DNA of 64,000 nucleotides from NCBI GenBank assembly GCA_045106765.1, contig JBGCFD010000028.1, forward strand, positions 51,266 to 115,265. The letters run 5' to 3'. The translations under genes and the position numbers were made by a program. The notes below the pieces were generated by a model, which searched no databases, was not told the origin of the DNA, and saw only the letters and a list, made by a program, of their open reading frames with translations. Position 1 is the first letter of the stretch. Each line of letters opens with the position of its first letter. This DNA comes from CAJQQY01 sp045106765 (lineage in GTDB: Bacteria > Bacteroidota > Bacteroidia > Chitinophagales > Saprospiraceae). Shown here piece by piece: positions 26,186-34,869 of this stretch.

Positions 26186-27136
26186 TTATATAATTCCTTT
26201 TTCTGCTAAATATCTTTCTGCATCTAAGGCAGCCATGCAACCCGTTCCTGCAGCAGTTACTGCTTGTCGGTAAACATGATCTTGAGCATCTCCACTTGCA
26301 AAAACACCTTCAACATTAGTGGTAGTTCGGTCAGGATTAGTAACGATATAACCTGTCTCATCTTTAGTCAACCAATCTCCAAAAATATCTGTATTGGGCT
26401 TGTGACCGATTGCCACGAAAAAACCAGTTACGTCCAAAACTTGAGATTCATTCGTCTTATTATTTTTTACTCGAATCCCTTCTACAGTTGATTCGCCTAG
26501 AATTTCAGACGCTTCTGTATTCCAATGAACAGTAATATTCTCTGCCTTTAAAACTCGCTCTTGCATAATTTTTGAAGCTCGCATTTCATCTCGTCTCACT
26601 AACATATGAACTTCTTTACACAACTTTGATAAATAAGTTGCTTCCTCCGCTGCTGTATCTCCAGCACCTACGACTACGACATTTTGACCTTTATAGAAAA
26701 ATCCATCACAAACTGCACAAGCAGATACACCTCCTCCATTTCGAGCGAACTCATCTTCTTTTGGCAAACCTAACCACTTCGCACTTGCGCCTGTAGAAAT
26801 GATTACTGAGTCAGCATGAATTTCTACATCACCATCTGTCCATACTTTATGAACTGGTCCCGCAAAATCAACTTTTGTAATCATCGCCATTCTAATATCC
26901 GTTCCAAATCGTTCTGCTTGCTTTTTAAAATCATCCATCATTTGTGGCCCCATAATTCCTTCTGGGTAACCTGGATAATTTTCCACATCAGTAGTGATCA
27001 TCAATTGACCACCGATTTCTGGCCCAGTATATAAAACAGGATTCATATTCGCACGAGCTGCATAAACTGCAGCTGTATAACCTGCTGGCCCTGAGCCAAT
27101 TATCAAACATTTTACATGCTCAATTCCATTCTCCAT
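26186..27136 (-). CDS. trxB: Thioredoxin-disulfide reductase
   Basis: NADPH-dependent flavoenzyme that keeps thioredoxin reduced. 316 residues. Seen: the FAD-binding motif IIGSGPAGYTAAVYAARAN (about 12-30), the redox-active CAVCDG (about 137-142), the NADPH-binding VVVGAGDTAAEEA and the C-terminal FAD contact GVFASGDAQDHVYRQ. Usual length and architecture. Single gene, divergent from a small membrane protein gene. Confidence 0.95.
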   Translation of the reverse strand: MENGIEHVKCLIIGSGPAGYTAAVYAARANMNPVLYTGPEIGGQLMITTDVENYPGYPEGIMGPQMMDDFKKQAERFGTDIRMAMITKVDFAGPVHKVWTDGDVEIHADSVIISTGASAKWLGLPKEDEFARNGGGVSACAVCDGFFYKGQNVVVVGAGDTAAEEATYLSKLCKEVHMLVRRDEMRASKIMQERVLKAENITVHWNTEASEILGESTVEGIRVKNNKTNESQVLDVTGFFVAIGHKPNTDIFGDWLTKDETGYIVTNPDRTTTNVEGVFASGDAQDHVYRQAVTAAGTGCMAALDAERYLAEKGII

Positions 27137-27292
27137 TTTAATATTATTTTAGATTTTGATTATAAAATTTAAATCAAATAGTATTGTCTGTTTTTCAAAT
27201 CGGGTGCAAAAATAAGAATATTTTTATAATCCTTTTGTCCGTCGTCAAATGATTATAATTTTTATCTTTATTTTTTTAAATGATTAAGAAAC

Positions 27293-27736
27293 ATGACCAG
27301 TAATAAACAACTTTGGGCAGTAGATGTTCAACTAGAAAAAGCAAAAAAAGCCATTAAGTTTTTATTCGTTCTTTCGCTAATTGCTTCTTATGGAATGTAT
27401 TCTGCGGTGGGATGGGAAACTCCAACTTTTATTCAATTAGCAGTTACAATTGTGCTATTAATTTCAGATCAAGTTATTTTTAAATATCCTTTTTTTGCGG
27501 TGGTGGTTTTAGCAATTGTTGTTTTATTTTATTTGTGGGGATGGTTAGGATTTCTGACCGGTTCGCCTTATTCTTTTGGAATTGATGCTTCTAATTTTTT
27601 TGGAATTGCGATTATGTTTTATAGAATTTTTATAACAGGTATTGCAATTGGAGGTTTATATTTTGCGATCAAAGGCATGAATGCAAAAGAACATTTTGAT
27701 AAAAATCACGGAACGTTGGATGAGGATGAAATGTAA
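27293..27736 (+). CDS. Small four-TM membrane protein
   Basis: A 147-residue protein with four hydrophobic stretches (about 18-36, 44-60, 64-84 and 100-124) and a charged C-terminus (NAKEHFDKNHGTLDEDEM). No motif recognised. It lies between divergent trxB and the convergent monooxygenase-like gene, 4 bp from the stop of the latter. Confidence 0.68.
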   Translation: MTSNKQLWAVDVQLEKAKKAIKFLFVLSLIASYGMYSAVGWETPTFIQLAVTIVLLISDQVIFKYPFFAVVVLAIVVLFYLWGWLGFLTGSPYSFGIDASNFFGIAIMFYRIFITGIAIGGLYFAIKGMNAKEHFDKNHGTLDEDEM

Positions 27737-27740
27737 AAAA

Positions 27741-28865
27741 TCAACTATCTAATATATCATCAACTACTATTTTCGAATCATTATAAATCGTTCCTAAAAT
27801 TCCACCTAATTTATAATTATCAAATCCGACGAAATACAATCCTTTAAATTTCCCATCTCCAATTGGCTGTTTTGGAACTTCATATTTATCTAAGAACTCT
27901 TTTCCATTTTCCAAAAAATCTTCCACCTTTGCTCGGTAACCTGTTGCCAAAATAACTGCATCGAATTCTATTTGTTCACCACTTTCGAATACAATTCCTT
28001 TTTCAAAAAAGCGATCAATTTTTCCAACGATTTTTATGTTTCCATTTTTAATATGTTTAACTGTTCCTAAATCAATGACAGGCGTTTTTCCTGTTTCTCG
28101 AAGTTGCACTACAGGATGTTGTTTGGAAAGAGGAACGCCATATTTTGTCAAATCACCAATGATTACTTTCCGAATTTGTGTGCCTAACCAATCGCCAATT
28201 CCAAAAGGAATTTTAGCTAAAGTCTTTGCAGTCAATTGCACCGGTCGCCCATTGACATCTCTTGGAACAATTGTGATCGGACTACGAACGGCTAAGGTTG
28301 TATCGATATTATTTTCACTTAAATCAAGTGCTAACTCAGCTCCAGTATTCCCCATTCCTATCACGATAACTTTCTGATTTTCAAAAGGTTGAGCATTTTT
28401 ATAATGAATGCTATGTACTATTTTCCCTTGGAAATTTTCTTGATTTTTAAAAACTGGAACATGTGGAATTCGATTGATTCCAGTTGCGATGATGACATTT
28501 TGGGCGATGAATTGTTTTCCATTTTCAGTCATCACTTCCCATCCTTCATTTTCTAATTTTATGGAAACTACTGTTTCATCAAAGTGAGGTTTGATCTCAA
28601 AATGCTTGGCATAACTTTCATAGTATTTTACCAATTTTTCTCTTGGAACATAGGTGGGATAATTTTCGGGAAATTCTAAATGTGGCAAATGTGAAAGTTG
28701 CTTTACTGTATGCAAAAGCAATCTGTCATAATGATGATGCCAACGGTCTGCAATATTTTTGGTGCTTTCCAGAACTTCAAAATCAAGTCCTTTTTTTCGC
28801 ATTCGACCTGCAACGGCAAGGCCTGCTGGTCCAGCACCGATGATGAGATTTTTTATTTTTTTCAT
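27741..28865 (-). CDS. Flavin-dependent monooxygenase-like NAD(P)/FAD protein
   Basis: From the ATG at 28865 (MKKIKNLIIGAGPAG) it is 374 residues; a start at 28898 would add 11 residues before the FAD motif. Seen: GAGPAGLAVAGRM for FAD, the middle GMGNTGAELALDLSEN for NADPH, FPENYPTYVPRE near the FMO fingerprint region, and a C-terminal ATGYRA motif. This is the CzcO/YUCCA-like group of flavin monooxygenases, which hydroxylate small lipophilic substrates or serve as oxidoreductases. Substrate unknown. Confidence 0.85.
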   Translation of the reverse strand: MKKIKNLIIGAGPAGLAVAGRMRKKGLDFEVLESTKNIADRWHHHYDRLLLHTVKQLSHLPHLEFPENYPTYVPREKLVKYYESYAKHFEIKPHFDETVVSIKLENEGWEVMTENGKQFIAQNVIIATGINRIPHVPVFKNQENFQGKIVHSIHYKNAQPFENQKVIVIGMGNTGAELALDLSENNIDTTLAVRSPITIVPRDVNGRPVQLTAKTLAKIPFGIGDWLGTQIRKVIIGDLTKYGVPLSKQHPVVQLRETGKTPVIDLGTVKHIKNGNIKIVGKIDRFFEKGIVFESGEQIEFDAVILATGYRAKVEDFLENGKEFLDKYEVPKQPIGDGKFKGLYFVGFDNYKLGGILGTIYNDSKIVVDDILDS

Positions 28866-29045
28866 TCCAACAAAGTTATTCAATTTTTCTTTTATCAAAA
28901 TAATTTCTAAATGAAATGTTTAATTAGGTCAGGCAACCTCTCAAGTTAAAATTGCACCATATTTAAAATAACTTTTTTATTAGTATCGAGTTTAATAATT
29001 GAAAACAAAACAGAGGCTTTGCCTTGAAACAAATCAACATTAAAT

Positions 29046-29633
29046 ATGAAAACAATTCCTACCTTCATTTTCCTTATTATTTCTTTTGCTGCTATAGGAC
29101 AGATTTTGCCAATTAAAAAAGAGGATAAAACAGTAAGTTTTAAAGAAAATAATTTCTTCATTTTTTCGCTATCAAAACCTGACGATCTTCAAAATTGGAT
29201 TCCAACAGTTCAAACAACTTTAGCTGGATTTATTATTGACGAATTTCAAGATAGCATTCAATTTGAAATAACGAATTTCAACCAGTTTACAAATTCACAT
29301 TTAGTAAAACCAGCTGAATTTATTAAACTTACCAATAACCCAAATCAAATTAAATTTGCGAAACAAGACGTTAATAGTTTTGATGTTTATAAGTCTGAAA
29401 AAAACTATTGCAGAAAAGAAAATTTCCTTATGATAGGAGGTGTAATAACGCTTACCGGAATTGTTACCGCAGCTAATTTTTTTATGTTTAAAAAATCAGA
29501 AAATCGTAAAAAACTATTAATCTCTGGTGGGATACAATTTGGTGTCGGACTTTCTTTTATAATATTTTCAAATAGTTATAAAGATTATGATATGCGATCT
29601 GGAAAACCAAAATGGAATTTTAACAATAATTAA
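29046..29633 (+). CDS. Exported or membrane protein of unknown function
   Basis: A 195-residue protein with an N-terminal signal-like stretch (MKTIPTFIFLIISFAAIGQ) and one or two hydrophobic segments in the second half (MIGGVITLTGIVTAANFFMF, then LLISGGIQFGVGLSFIIF). The N-terminal part would be outside the cytoplasm. No motif or family recognised. The region just after it holds a decayed T9SS domain. Confidence 0.65.
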   Translation: MKTIPTFIFLIISFAAIGQILPIKKEDKTVSFKENNFFIFSLSKPDDLQNWIPTVQTTLAGFIIDEFQDSIQFEITNFNQFTNSHLVKPAEFIKLTNNPNQIKFAKQDVNSFDVYKSEKNYCRKENFLMIGGVITLTGIVTAANFFMFKKSENRKKLLISGGIQFGVGLSFIIFSNSYKDYDMRSGKPKWNFNNN

Positions 29634-29672
29634 TTATTCAAAAAAAATAACAATACATTCACAATTATCTTT

Positions 29673-29825
29673 TTATAATAATTTTGGTCAAATTGTTTTT
29701 TAGAAAAACTAAATCAAGGTCTTCATTCTCATGATATTAATGTGAAGAATTTACCTTCTGGTATTTATTTTTTTAAAATTGAAAATGAGAAATGGTAAAG
29801 TATTAAGAAGGTAGTTGTTCGCTAA
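29673..29825 (+). pseudogene. Remnant of a T9SS C-terminal sorting domain
   Basis: Translated in pieces, the region gives NNFGQIVF, then (after a frame change and stops) HDINVKNLPSGIYFFKIENEKW, stop, SIKKVVVR, stop. LPSGIYFFKIE and the KKVVVR end are the signature of a T9SS type A sorting domain. At least two stops and a frameshift break it and no upstream body remains, so it is the dead 3' end of a lost secreted-protein gene. Confidence 0.75.
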
Positions 29826-29842
29826 TTTTCCTTTTCACAAAC

Positions 29843-29884
29843 AAGCACAGGTATTTAAAGTGTTAATTCGAAATATCTGTGCTT
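29843..29884. terminator. Hairpin between convergent genes
   Basis: AAGCACAGGTATTT (29843-29856) pairs with AAATATCTGTGCTT (29871-29884) at 13 of 14 positions. It ends one base from the stop codon of the leftward lipoprotein gene. Without a clear T-run it is a probable rather than certain terminator. Confidence 0.65.
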
Positions 29885-29885
29885 A

Positions 29886-30404
29886 TCAAAATCTAGGCGA
29901 AGTAAAGCATTTCCAAACTCCATCAATTTTTAATAATTCACCGAGTTTACATTTAATGGTATTTGCTCCATGCTTCAAATAAATTAATGATTCGGTCGCC
30001 TCAATTTTTAATGGTTCATAAATAATAGCAATTTCTTCCTGCTCCATTTTTTCAAAAACTAGATTTTCGAGTTGCCCGTTTCTTTTTAGTTTTGCTTGAA
30101 AACGAATCATTTTTTTAAGATATTTTGATCTAAATAATTCAAGTGCTTTTGGATTTTTTTCAGCACCTTCTACTATGTTCCGATAGGAATAATTATTCTT
30201 TTTCAAATAAGCAATCGTAGCATCATCAGGTAGCAATTTTTTTATAAATACTTTCATCTCATCTTGATTTTCAGACATTAATACTTTGGGGAAATCTTGA
30301 AAAAGTTGATTTAATTCTGAATAACCATTTGTAGATTGAGCTTGACAACTACTTAATGAAATCAAAAATAAGAATGCTAAAAATATGATGTGAATATATT
30401 TCAT
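29886..30404 (-). CDS. Putative lipoprotein downstream of the ROCO gene
   Basis: A 172-residue protein with a lipoprotein signal (LISLSSCQAQS, Cys about residue 20). The rest is mixed helical and strand (YLKKNNYSYRNIVEGAEKN, LIYLKHGANTIKCKLGELLKIDGVWKCF), the last part resembling a small NTF2-like or SnoaL-style strand pattern. No function assigned. It starts 18 bp after the stop of the LRR-Roc-COR gene, so the two are probably co-transcribed. Confidence 0.72.
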   Translation of the reverse strand: MKYIHIIFLAFLFLISLSSCQAQSTNGYSELNQLFQDFPKVLMSENQDEMKVFIKKLLPDDATIAYLKKNNYSYRNIVEGAEKNPKALELFRSKYLKKMIRFQAKLKRNGQLENLVFEKMEQEEIAIIYEPLKIEATESLIYLKHGANTIKCKLGELLKIDGVWKCFTSPRF

Positions 30405-30422
30405 CTCTTCGTTTTTTCTTTT

Positions 30423-33098
30423 TTATAATTCATCGATTAATTCTAACAATGCCGAATTGATTTTATTTCTTTCAAGTTTAAAATACTCTTCTGAAATTAC
30501 ACCATTCCTTTTTTGTTTTTTATTATTTCTCCATCTTGATTTTAATGATATTACTTCATTGTGCCAATCGCTAGTTTCCAATTCATCCAATAAAATATCA
30601 AAAACTTCTGCTAGTTCATTTTCCGAAATTAAAGTTCTTATTTCTTTTTTATTAATTGAAAATACGTTTGTTCTCTCCCTTTTCCAACCTCTCATATTTT
30701 TTGCAATAAAAGTATCATTGACTAATCCATGAATATTGACCATCTCAGTACTTTTTTGACATTGAACAGGAGTATTTTTTTGGTAGGCCGTTTTTAGAAA
30801 TTCATCTTTAAAATAATACTTATTTTTTGAACTTTGAGTTTTGCAACGATCACAATTGCATGGGATAAATGCATTGACTCTAATACCTTCGTAAGTATCA
30901 TGGATTCGTTCAAACATCTCTTTGATAATATCTAAAAATGCTTTACTCTCCAAGCCTTTTACTCGAATTTGAATCACTTTTTCTGCATAAAGATTAACAA
31001 CTTCTGCTTGGGTTTTTCCATTAGTCAACACTACTCCATTTTTCCAAGCCGTTGCCAAATCTTTTACATACCGATGCATTCTGACAATAAATCTACTCAA
31101 AATTCCTTTGGGCATAAAACCATATTCGTATCTTAAAATCAAACTATCTTTTTCGTCCCAATTGTAATCAGGTTGTTCTTCCGGAAATAATTGAGGTGCC
31201 AAAAATGTATTTTTCTCAGACTCCAATTCATAACACAATTCAAAGTTTCGCATCAAGGCTAATAACTCGCCATGCATATTTTTATATTTCTCTCGACAGT
31301 CGTCATCTCCCCAAATGGTTTTTAAATCTTCTCTGGAAAATCTCCCCTTTGCTTGCTTGACCGATTCACAATCTAAAACTTTATAGACCGCATCGGTTGC
31401 CCATTCATTTTGCAAGACAACAATTTTCCTAAGTAAATCATCTTCTTGAAAATGTAAAAACACGCCTAAGTCATGCAAATATTGACTCAATAATAAAGCA
31501 CGATCTTCCTCAGGAATTTTATGTTCAGCACAAATAGACATATACTCTTCAAGTGTCAAATAATGCTTTCCTTTTTTTTCTATAGCTTCCAATGCATTTC
31601 GAATTTCGACCCATTGCTTAGGCAATTTTTGACCGACGATCGGAAGTTCTTGAATAAAATGCTCTAAGGCAGTTTGTGTTTTTGGAAGACCTCGACCATC
31701 TAATAAATTAGTGGCATAACTTCCTTTGACATTAGAAAACCTTGATTGGATATTTTTTAAATCTAGTGCTTTACTACGATTTCCTTTTTCATTTTGGACG
31801 ATGATAATTGGACTATCTCCTCCAAATAATTCTACTGTTTCTAACCAATAATTAAAAGCCGCATCATTAGAAGATTTATCATCTTGGCGAGTATCATCGA
31901 CCAACACATATAAAGATCGTTTAGTAAGGAAGAACTGATGTGTGGCATGATAGATTTCTTGTCCACCAAAATCCCAGATATTAATTCGGAAGTCTTTTTT
32001 GTCTTTGGTTTGAAAATGATATTCTTGGATCTCGATGCCTTTGGTGGTATCTTCTTCTTCCGGAAGTTCGGCTTCGTTGTTCATTAATTTTTTGGCTAGG
32101 GAAGTTTTGCCTACGCCGCCTTGTCCGATGATTAGCATTTTGGCTTCGTAGAGTTCGATGGTGCCTTGAGCTTCGAGTTCTTCGAAATATTTTAAAATTG
32201 CTGTGTTTCCTTGCTTGACGACTTCTAAAGGTGGTGTTTCAATAGGGTTATCTTCTAAGGTTATTTGTCCAATTTTACTATACCCTTTTTTAACTATTTC
32301 AAGTTTTCTTTTTTTAATCAGAGGAAGAAGAGGACTTAAATCAGAAATTTGATTATTGTCAAGAATTAATTTTTTTAATCCAATTAAATTTTCTAAAAAA
32401 CTAATGTCTTTTATTTGGTTATTCATGACTTTCAAACTTTCCAACTCAGTCAAATTTTCCAAAAAATAAAAATCTTTTAATTGAGTATTATTGAGGTTCA
32501 GATTTTTTAAATGAGTTAACTTGGCTAAAGAATCAGCATTTTGCAAAGTAGAATTTTGCATGTCTATAATTTCTAAGTTCGATAGGCTTTCTAAAAAACT
32601 CAAATTGGGTATATGATTATTCCTAAGGCTTAAACTTTTTAGTTTTGTAAGTTTCTTTAAAAAACTATAATCTTTTATTTCAATATTGCTAAGATCAAGA
32701 TTTAATAAATTTGGCAAATTTTGTAAAAATCTAAAATCTTTTACATTAGTATTACTTAAATGTAAACTTTGCAATTTCTTTAAATTTTCTAAATAAGATA
32801 CATCAATAATATCACCATTATTACTAATATCTAAATGTCTTAAAGTAGTAAGGTTTTTCAAGTAAGATATATCCGTTATATTATTAGAATAAAGATTCAA
32901 CTGTTTTAAATTTCGAAAACCAGATAAATAATTTAAATCACTTATCTTATTAAATGGAAGATTTAAATTCTCTAAATGATACAACTCCATAATGCTTATG
33001 GGGAGCTTATTTATTTTTTGATCAAATAAATTTAAATATCCACTTTTCTCTCTTTTCTCTTTCGCTATTAGTTTTTTTACTGCTTTTGGTATATCCAT
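30423..33098 (-). CDS. LRR-Roc-COR (ROCO) protein with C-terminal EAD-like domain
   Basis: An 891-residue cytosolic signalling GTPase. In order: about eleven 22-residue leucine-rich repeats (30-290), a Roc GTPase (about 312-480) with P-loop GQGGVGKTSL (about 321) and DFGGQE (about 374), a COR dimerisation region (about 500-740), a Cys cluster PCNCDRCK (about 745), and a C-terminal helical domain (about 816-891). The last reads IRTLISENELAEVFDILL ... GVISEEYFKLERNKINSALLEL, matching the effector-associated domain (EAD) style. The G4 motif is altered (QNEKGNR instead of NKxD). The same EAD-like domain occurs inside the protein at 59642-63727. ROCO proteins work as dimeric switches; the ligand and output here are unknown. 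Confidence 0.9.
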   Translation of the reverse strand: MDIPKAVKKLIAKEKREKSGYLNLFDQKINKLPISIMELYHLENLNLPFNKISDLNYLSGFRNLKQLNLYSNNITDISYLKNLTTLRHLDISNNGDIIDVSYLENLKKLQSLHLSNTNVKDFRFLQNLPNLLNLDLSNIEIKDYSFLKKLTKLKSLSLRNNHIPNLSFLESLSNLEIIDMQNSTLQNADSLAKLTHLKNLNLNNTQLKDFYFLENLTELESLKVMNNQIKDISFLENLIGLKKLILDNNQISDLSPLLPLIKKRKLEIVKKGYSKIGQITLEDNPIETPPLEVVKQGNTAILKYFEELEAQGTIELYEAKMLIIGQGGVGKTSLAKKLMNNEAELPEEEDTTKGIEIQEYHFQTKDKKDFRINIWDFGGQEIYHATHQFFLTKRSLYVLVDDTRQDDKSSNDAAFNYWLETVELFGGDSPIIIVQNEKGNRSKALDLKNIQSRFSNVKGSYATNLLDGRGLPKTQTALEHFIQELPIVGQKLPKQWVEIRNALEAIEKKGKHYLTLEEYMSICAEHKIPEEDRALLLSQYLHDLGVFLHFQEDDLLRKIVVLQNEWATDAVYKVLDCESVKQAKGRFSREDLKTIWGDDDCREKYKNMHGELLALMRNFELCYELESEKNTFLAPQLFPEEQPDYNWDEKDSLILRYEYGFMPKGILSRFIVRMHRYVKDLATAWKNGVVLTNGKTQAEVVNLYAEKVIQIRVKGLESKAFLDIIKEMFERIHDTYEGIRVNAFIPCNCDRCKTQSSKNKYYFKDEFLKTAYQKNTPVQCQKSTEMVNIHGLVNDTFIAKNMRGWKRERTNVFSINKKEIRTLISENELAEVFDILLDELETSDWHNEVISLKSRWRNNKKQKRNGVISEEYFKLERNKINSALLELIDEL

Positions 33099-33129
33099 TT
33101 AATAATTTTTTAAGAAAAAAAAATCCAAA

Positions 33130-33873
33130 TCACTTCCAAACAGTCCTCCCCTCCGCCAACACATTCTCATTTTTCAACAATATACACACGTAAGTCTTCT
33201 CCCCCACTTTTTTAATTAAAACCTTCACCTCATCATCCAAATAACACTCCTCCTTAAATCGAATCTGCAAAGATTCCAACTGCTGATTTTTTAAAATATC
33301 AGCAGGCATCGAATCCAACATCCATTTAAAATAATAAAAATTACTCAAGTGTCCGTTGAAATCTAAATCATGAAATCCTACTTGAAACGTTTTTTCAAAA
33401 TCAGGATTTTCGATTTTAAATTTCATTCTTGGAGGTCGAGATAATTTTTCAAAATCATTAGAAGGTTGCAACATCTCAGAAATAAATGCTGGATACTTTG
33501 CCATCTTTCGAGTTTCGGTATCCATCAATATCCAAGAAGAACTTGCTTGTGCAATTTGTTTTCCTTTTTCATCTTTCATCTGAAAATCACGGTAGGTAAA
33601 TATTCTTTCAAGTCCAGTTGGATTAGTTTGAATTTCTAACTTTTCGCCTAAAGTTGGTTGTCGAAAAAACTCAAAATATTGCTGATGCAACACCCAAGCT
33701 AAATTATCTTTCACCAATTCTTTGGCAGAAACTCCAATTCTCAAAACATGCTGCATAGCTGCCTCTTGCATCATCATCACCATCGCAGGAATCGTTGCCC
33801 GCTGATGAATATCTACATCGTAGCCTTTAATTTGCCCTTCTTCAAAATGAATAAGCTGTTGGTCATTTTTCAT
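33130..33873 (-). CDS. Acyl-ACP/acyl-CoA thioesterase, double hotdog
   Basis: From the ATG at 33873 (MKNDQQLIHFEEG) it is 247 residues. A longer frame to 33987 would overlap the divergent gene and has an unlikely hydrophobic extension. Two hotdog halves: GYDVDIHQRATIPAMVMMMQEAAMQH with LAWVLHQQYFEFFRQP in the first, and GFHDLDFNGHLSNFYYFKW with the N-x-H motif in the second. This matches the plant FatA-like acyl-ACP thioesterases of Bacteroidota, which release fatty acids from carrier protein. Divergent from an aldo/keto reductase across 85 bp. Confidence 0.87.
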   Translation of the reverse strand: MKNDQQLIHFEEGQIKGYDVDIHQRATIPAMVMMMQEAAMQHVLRIGVSAKELVKDNLAWVLHQQYFEFFRQPTLGEKLEIQTNPTGLERIFTYRDFQMKDEKGKQIAQASSSWILMDTETRKMAKYPAFISEMLQPSNDFEKLSRPPRMKFKIENPDFEKTFQVGFHDLDFNGHLSNFYYFKWMLDSMPADILKNQQLESLQIRFKEECYLDDEVKVLIKKVGEKTYVCILLKNENVLAEGRTVWK

Positions 33874-33958
33874 AAAACCAGATTTATAAATTTTTGTAAA
33901 AATAGAAAATGATTTGAGGAATTGTATATTTGTTTTTTTCAAAAAATAAATAACGAAA

Positions 33959-34843
33959 ATGGAATCAATAAAGTTTGCACCAATCATTGTCGGAACAATG
34001 CGACTTGGAGAATGGGGCGCAAAAATGAATTTGGCAGCGCTAGAAAAATTCGTGGAAGGTTGCCTCGAAATGGGATTAAATGATTTTGACCATGCAGATA
34101 TTTATGGACATTATTCCACCGAGAGTGATTTTGGGAAATTATTAAAACTCCATCCTAGCTTGCGTCAAAAAATGCAGATCACCACAAAAGGTGGGATTTG
34201 CTTGACAACAAAAAGGAAACCTGAATTTCTCACCAACACTTATAATAATACTAAATCTCATTTGATTCAGCAGGCCGAAGATTCGCTACGAAATTTAGAA
34301 ACGGATTATCTGGATTTATATTTAGTTCATCGCCCTGATTTTTTAATGGATCCTTATGAAATTGCAGCGGCGTTTTCAGATTTGAAAGCACAAGGAAAAG
34401 TCAAACATTTTGGAGTATCTAATTTTACGCCAACTCAATTTGACATTTTGAATTCCATCTTTCCTTTGGAAACAAATCAGGTGGAAATTTCGATTACTCG
34501 ATTAGATGCATTTGAAGATGGCACACTTTTGCAATGTCAAAAAAATCAAATTGCTCCAACTTCTTGGTCACCGTTGGGAGGAGGTAAAGTTTTTGAAAAA
34601 ACAGAAGATGAACAAATTCTTCGAATTCAAAAGGTAGGAAATGAACTCGCTAAAAAATATGGCGTTGGACTCGATCAAATACTTTTAGCTTGGTTGCTCA
34701 AACATCCTTCTGGAATTATTCCAGTCATCGGAACATCGAAAATAGCAAGAGTAAAATCCGCTATGGATGCTTGCAAAATTGACTTGACTCGACAAGAATG
34801 GTATTTGCTTTGGAAAGCTTCAATGGGGAAAGATATAGATTAA
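33959..34843 (+). CDS. Aldo/keto reductase, YdhF-like
   Basis: A 294-residue (beta/alpha)8 NADPH reductase. Seen: IVGTMRLGEWG, the catalytic Asp and Tyr in NDFDHADIYGHYSTES (about 41-56), Lys in ITTKGGI, His in LVHRPDFLMDPYE, and the cofactor-binding PVIGTSKIARVKSA near the C-terminus. Usual length. The luciferase-like flavoenzyme gene starts 27 bp downstream, so they may be co-transcribed. Substrate unknown. Confidence 0.9.
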   Translation: MESIKFAPIIVGTMRLGEWGAKMNLAALEKFVEGCLEMGLNDFDHADIYGHYSTESDFGKLLKLHPSLRQKMQITTKGGICLTTKRKPEFLTNTYNNTKSHLIQQAEDSLRNLETDYLDLYLVHRPDFLMDPYEIAAAFSDLKAQGKVKHFGVSNFTPTQFDILNSIFPLETNQVEISITRLDAFEDGTLLQCQKNQIAPTSWSPLGGGKVFEKTEDEQILRIQKVGNELAKKYGVGLDQILLAWLLKHPSGIIPVIGTSKIARVKSAMDACKIDLTRQEWYLLWKASMGKDID

Positions 34844-34869
34844 TGAGAAAATTTTGAACAACCAACAAA

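Noticed and set aside
33874..33987. 38-residue N-terminal extension of the thioesterase
   Set aside because: It would overlap the divergent reductase gene and is hydrophobic without family support; the ATG at 33873 fits homologues.
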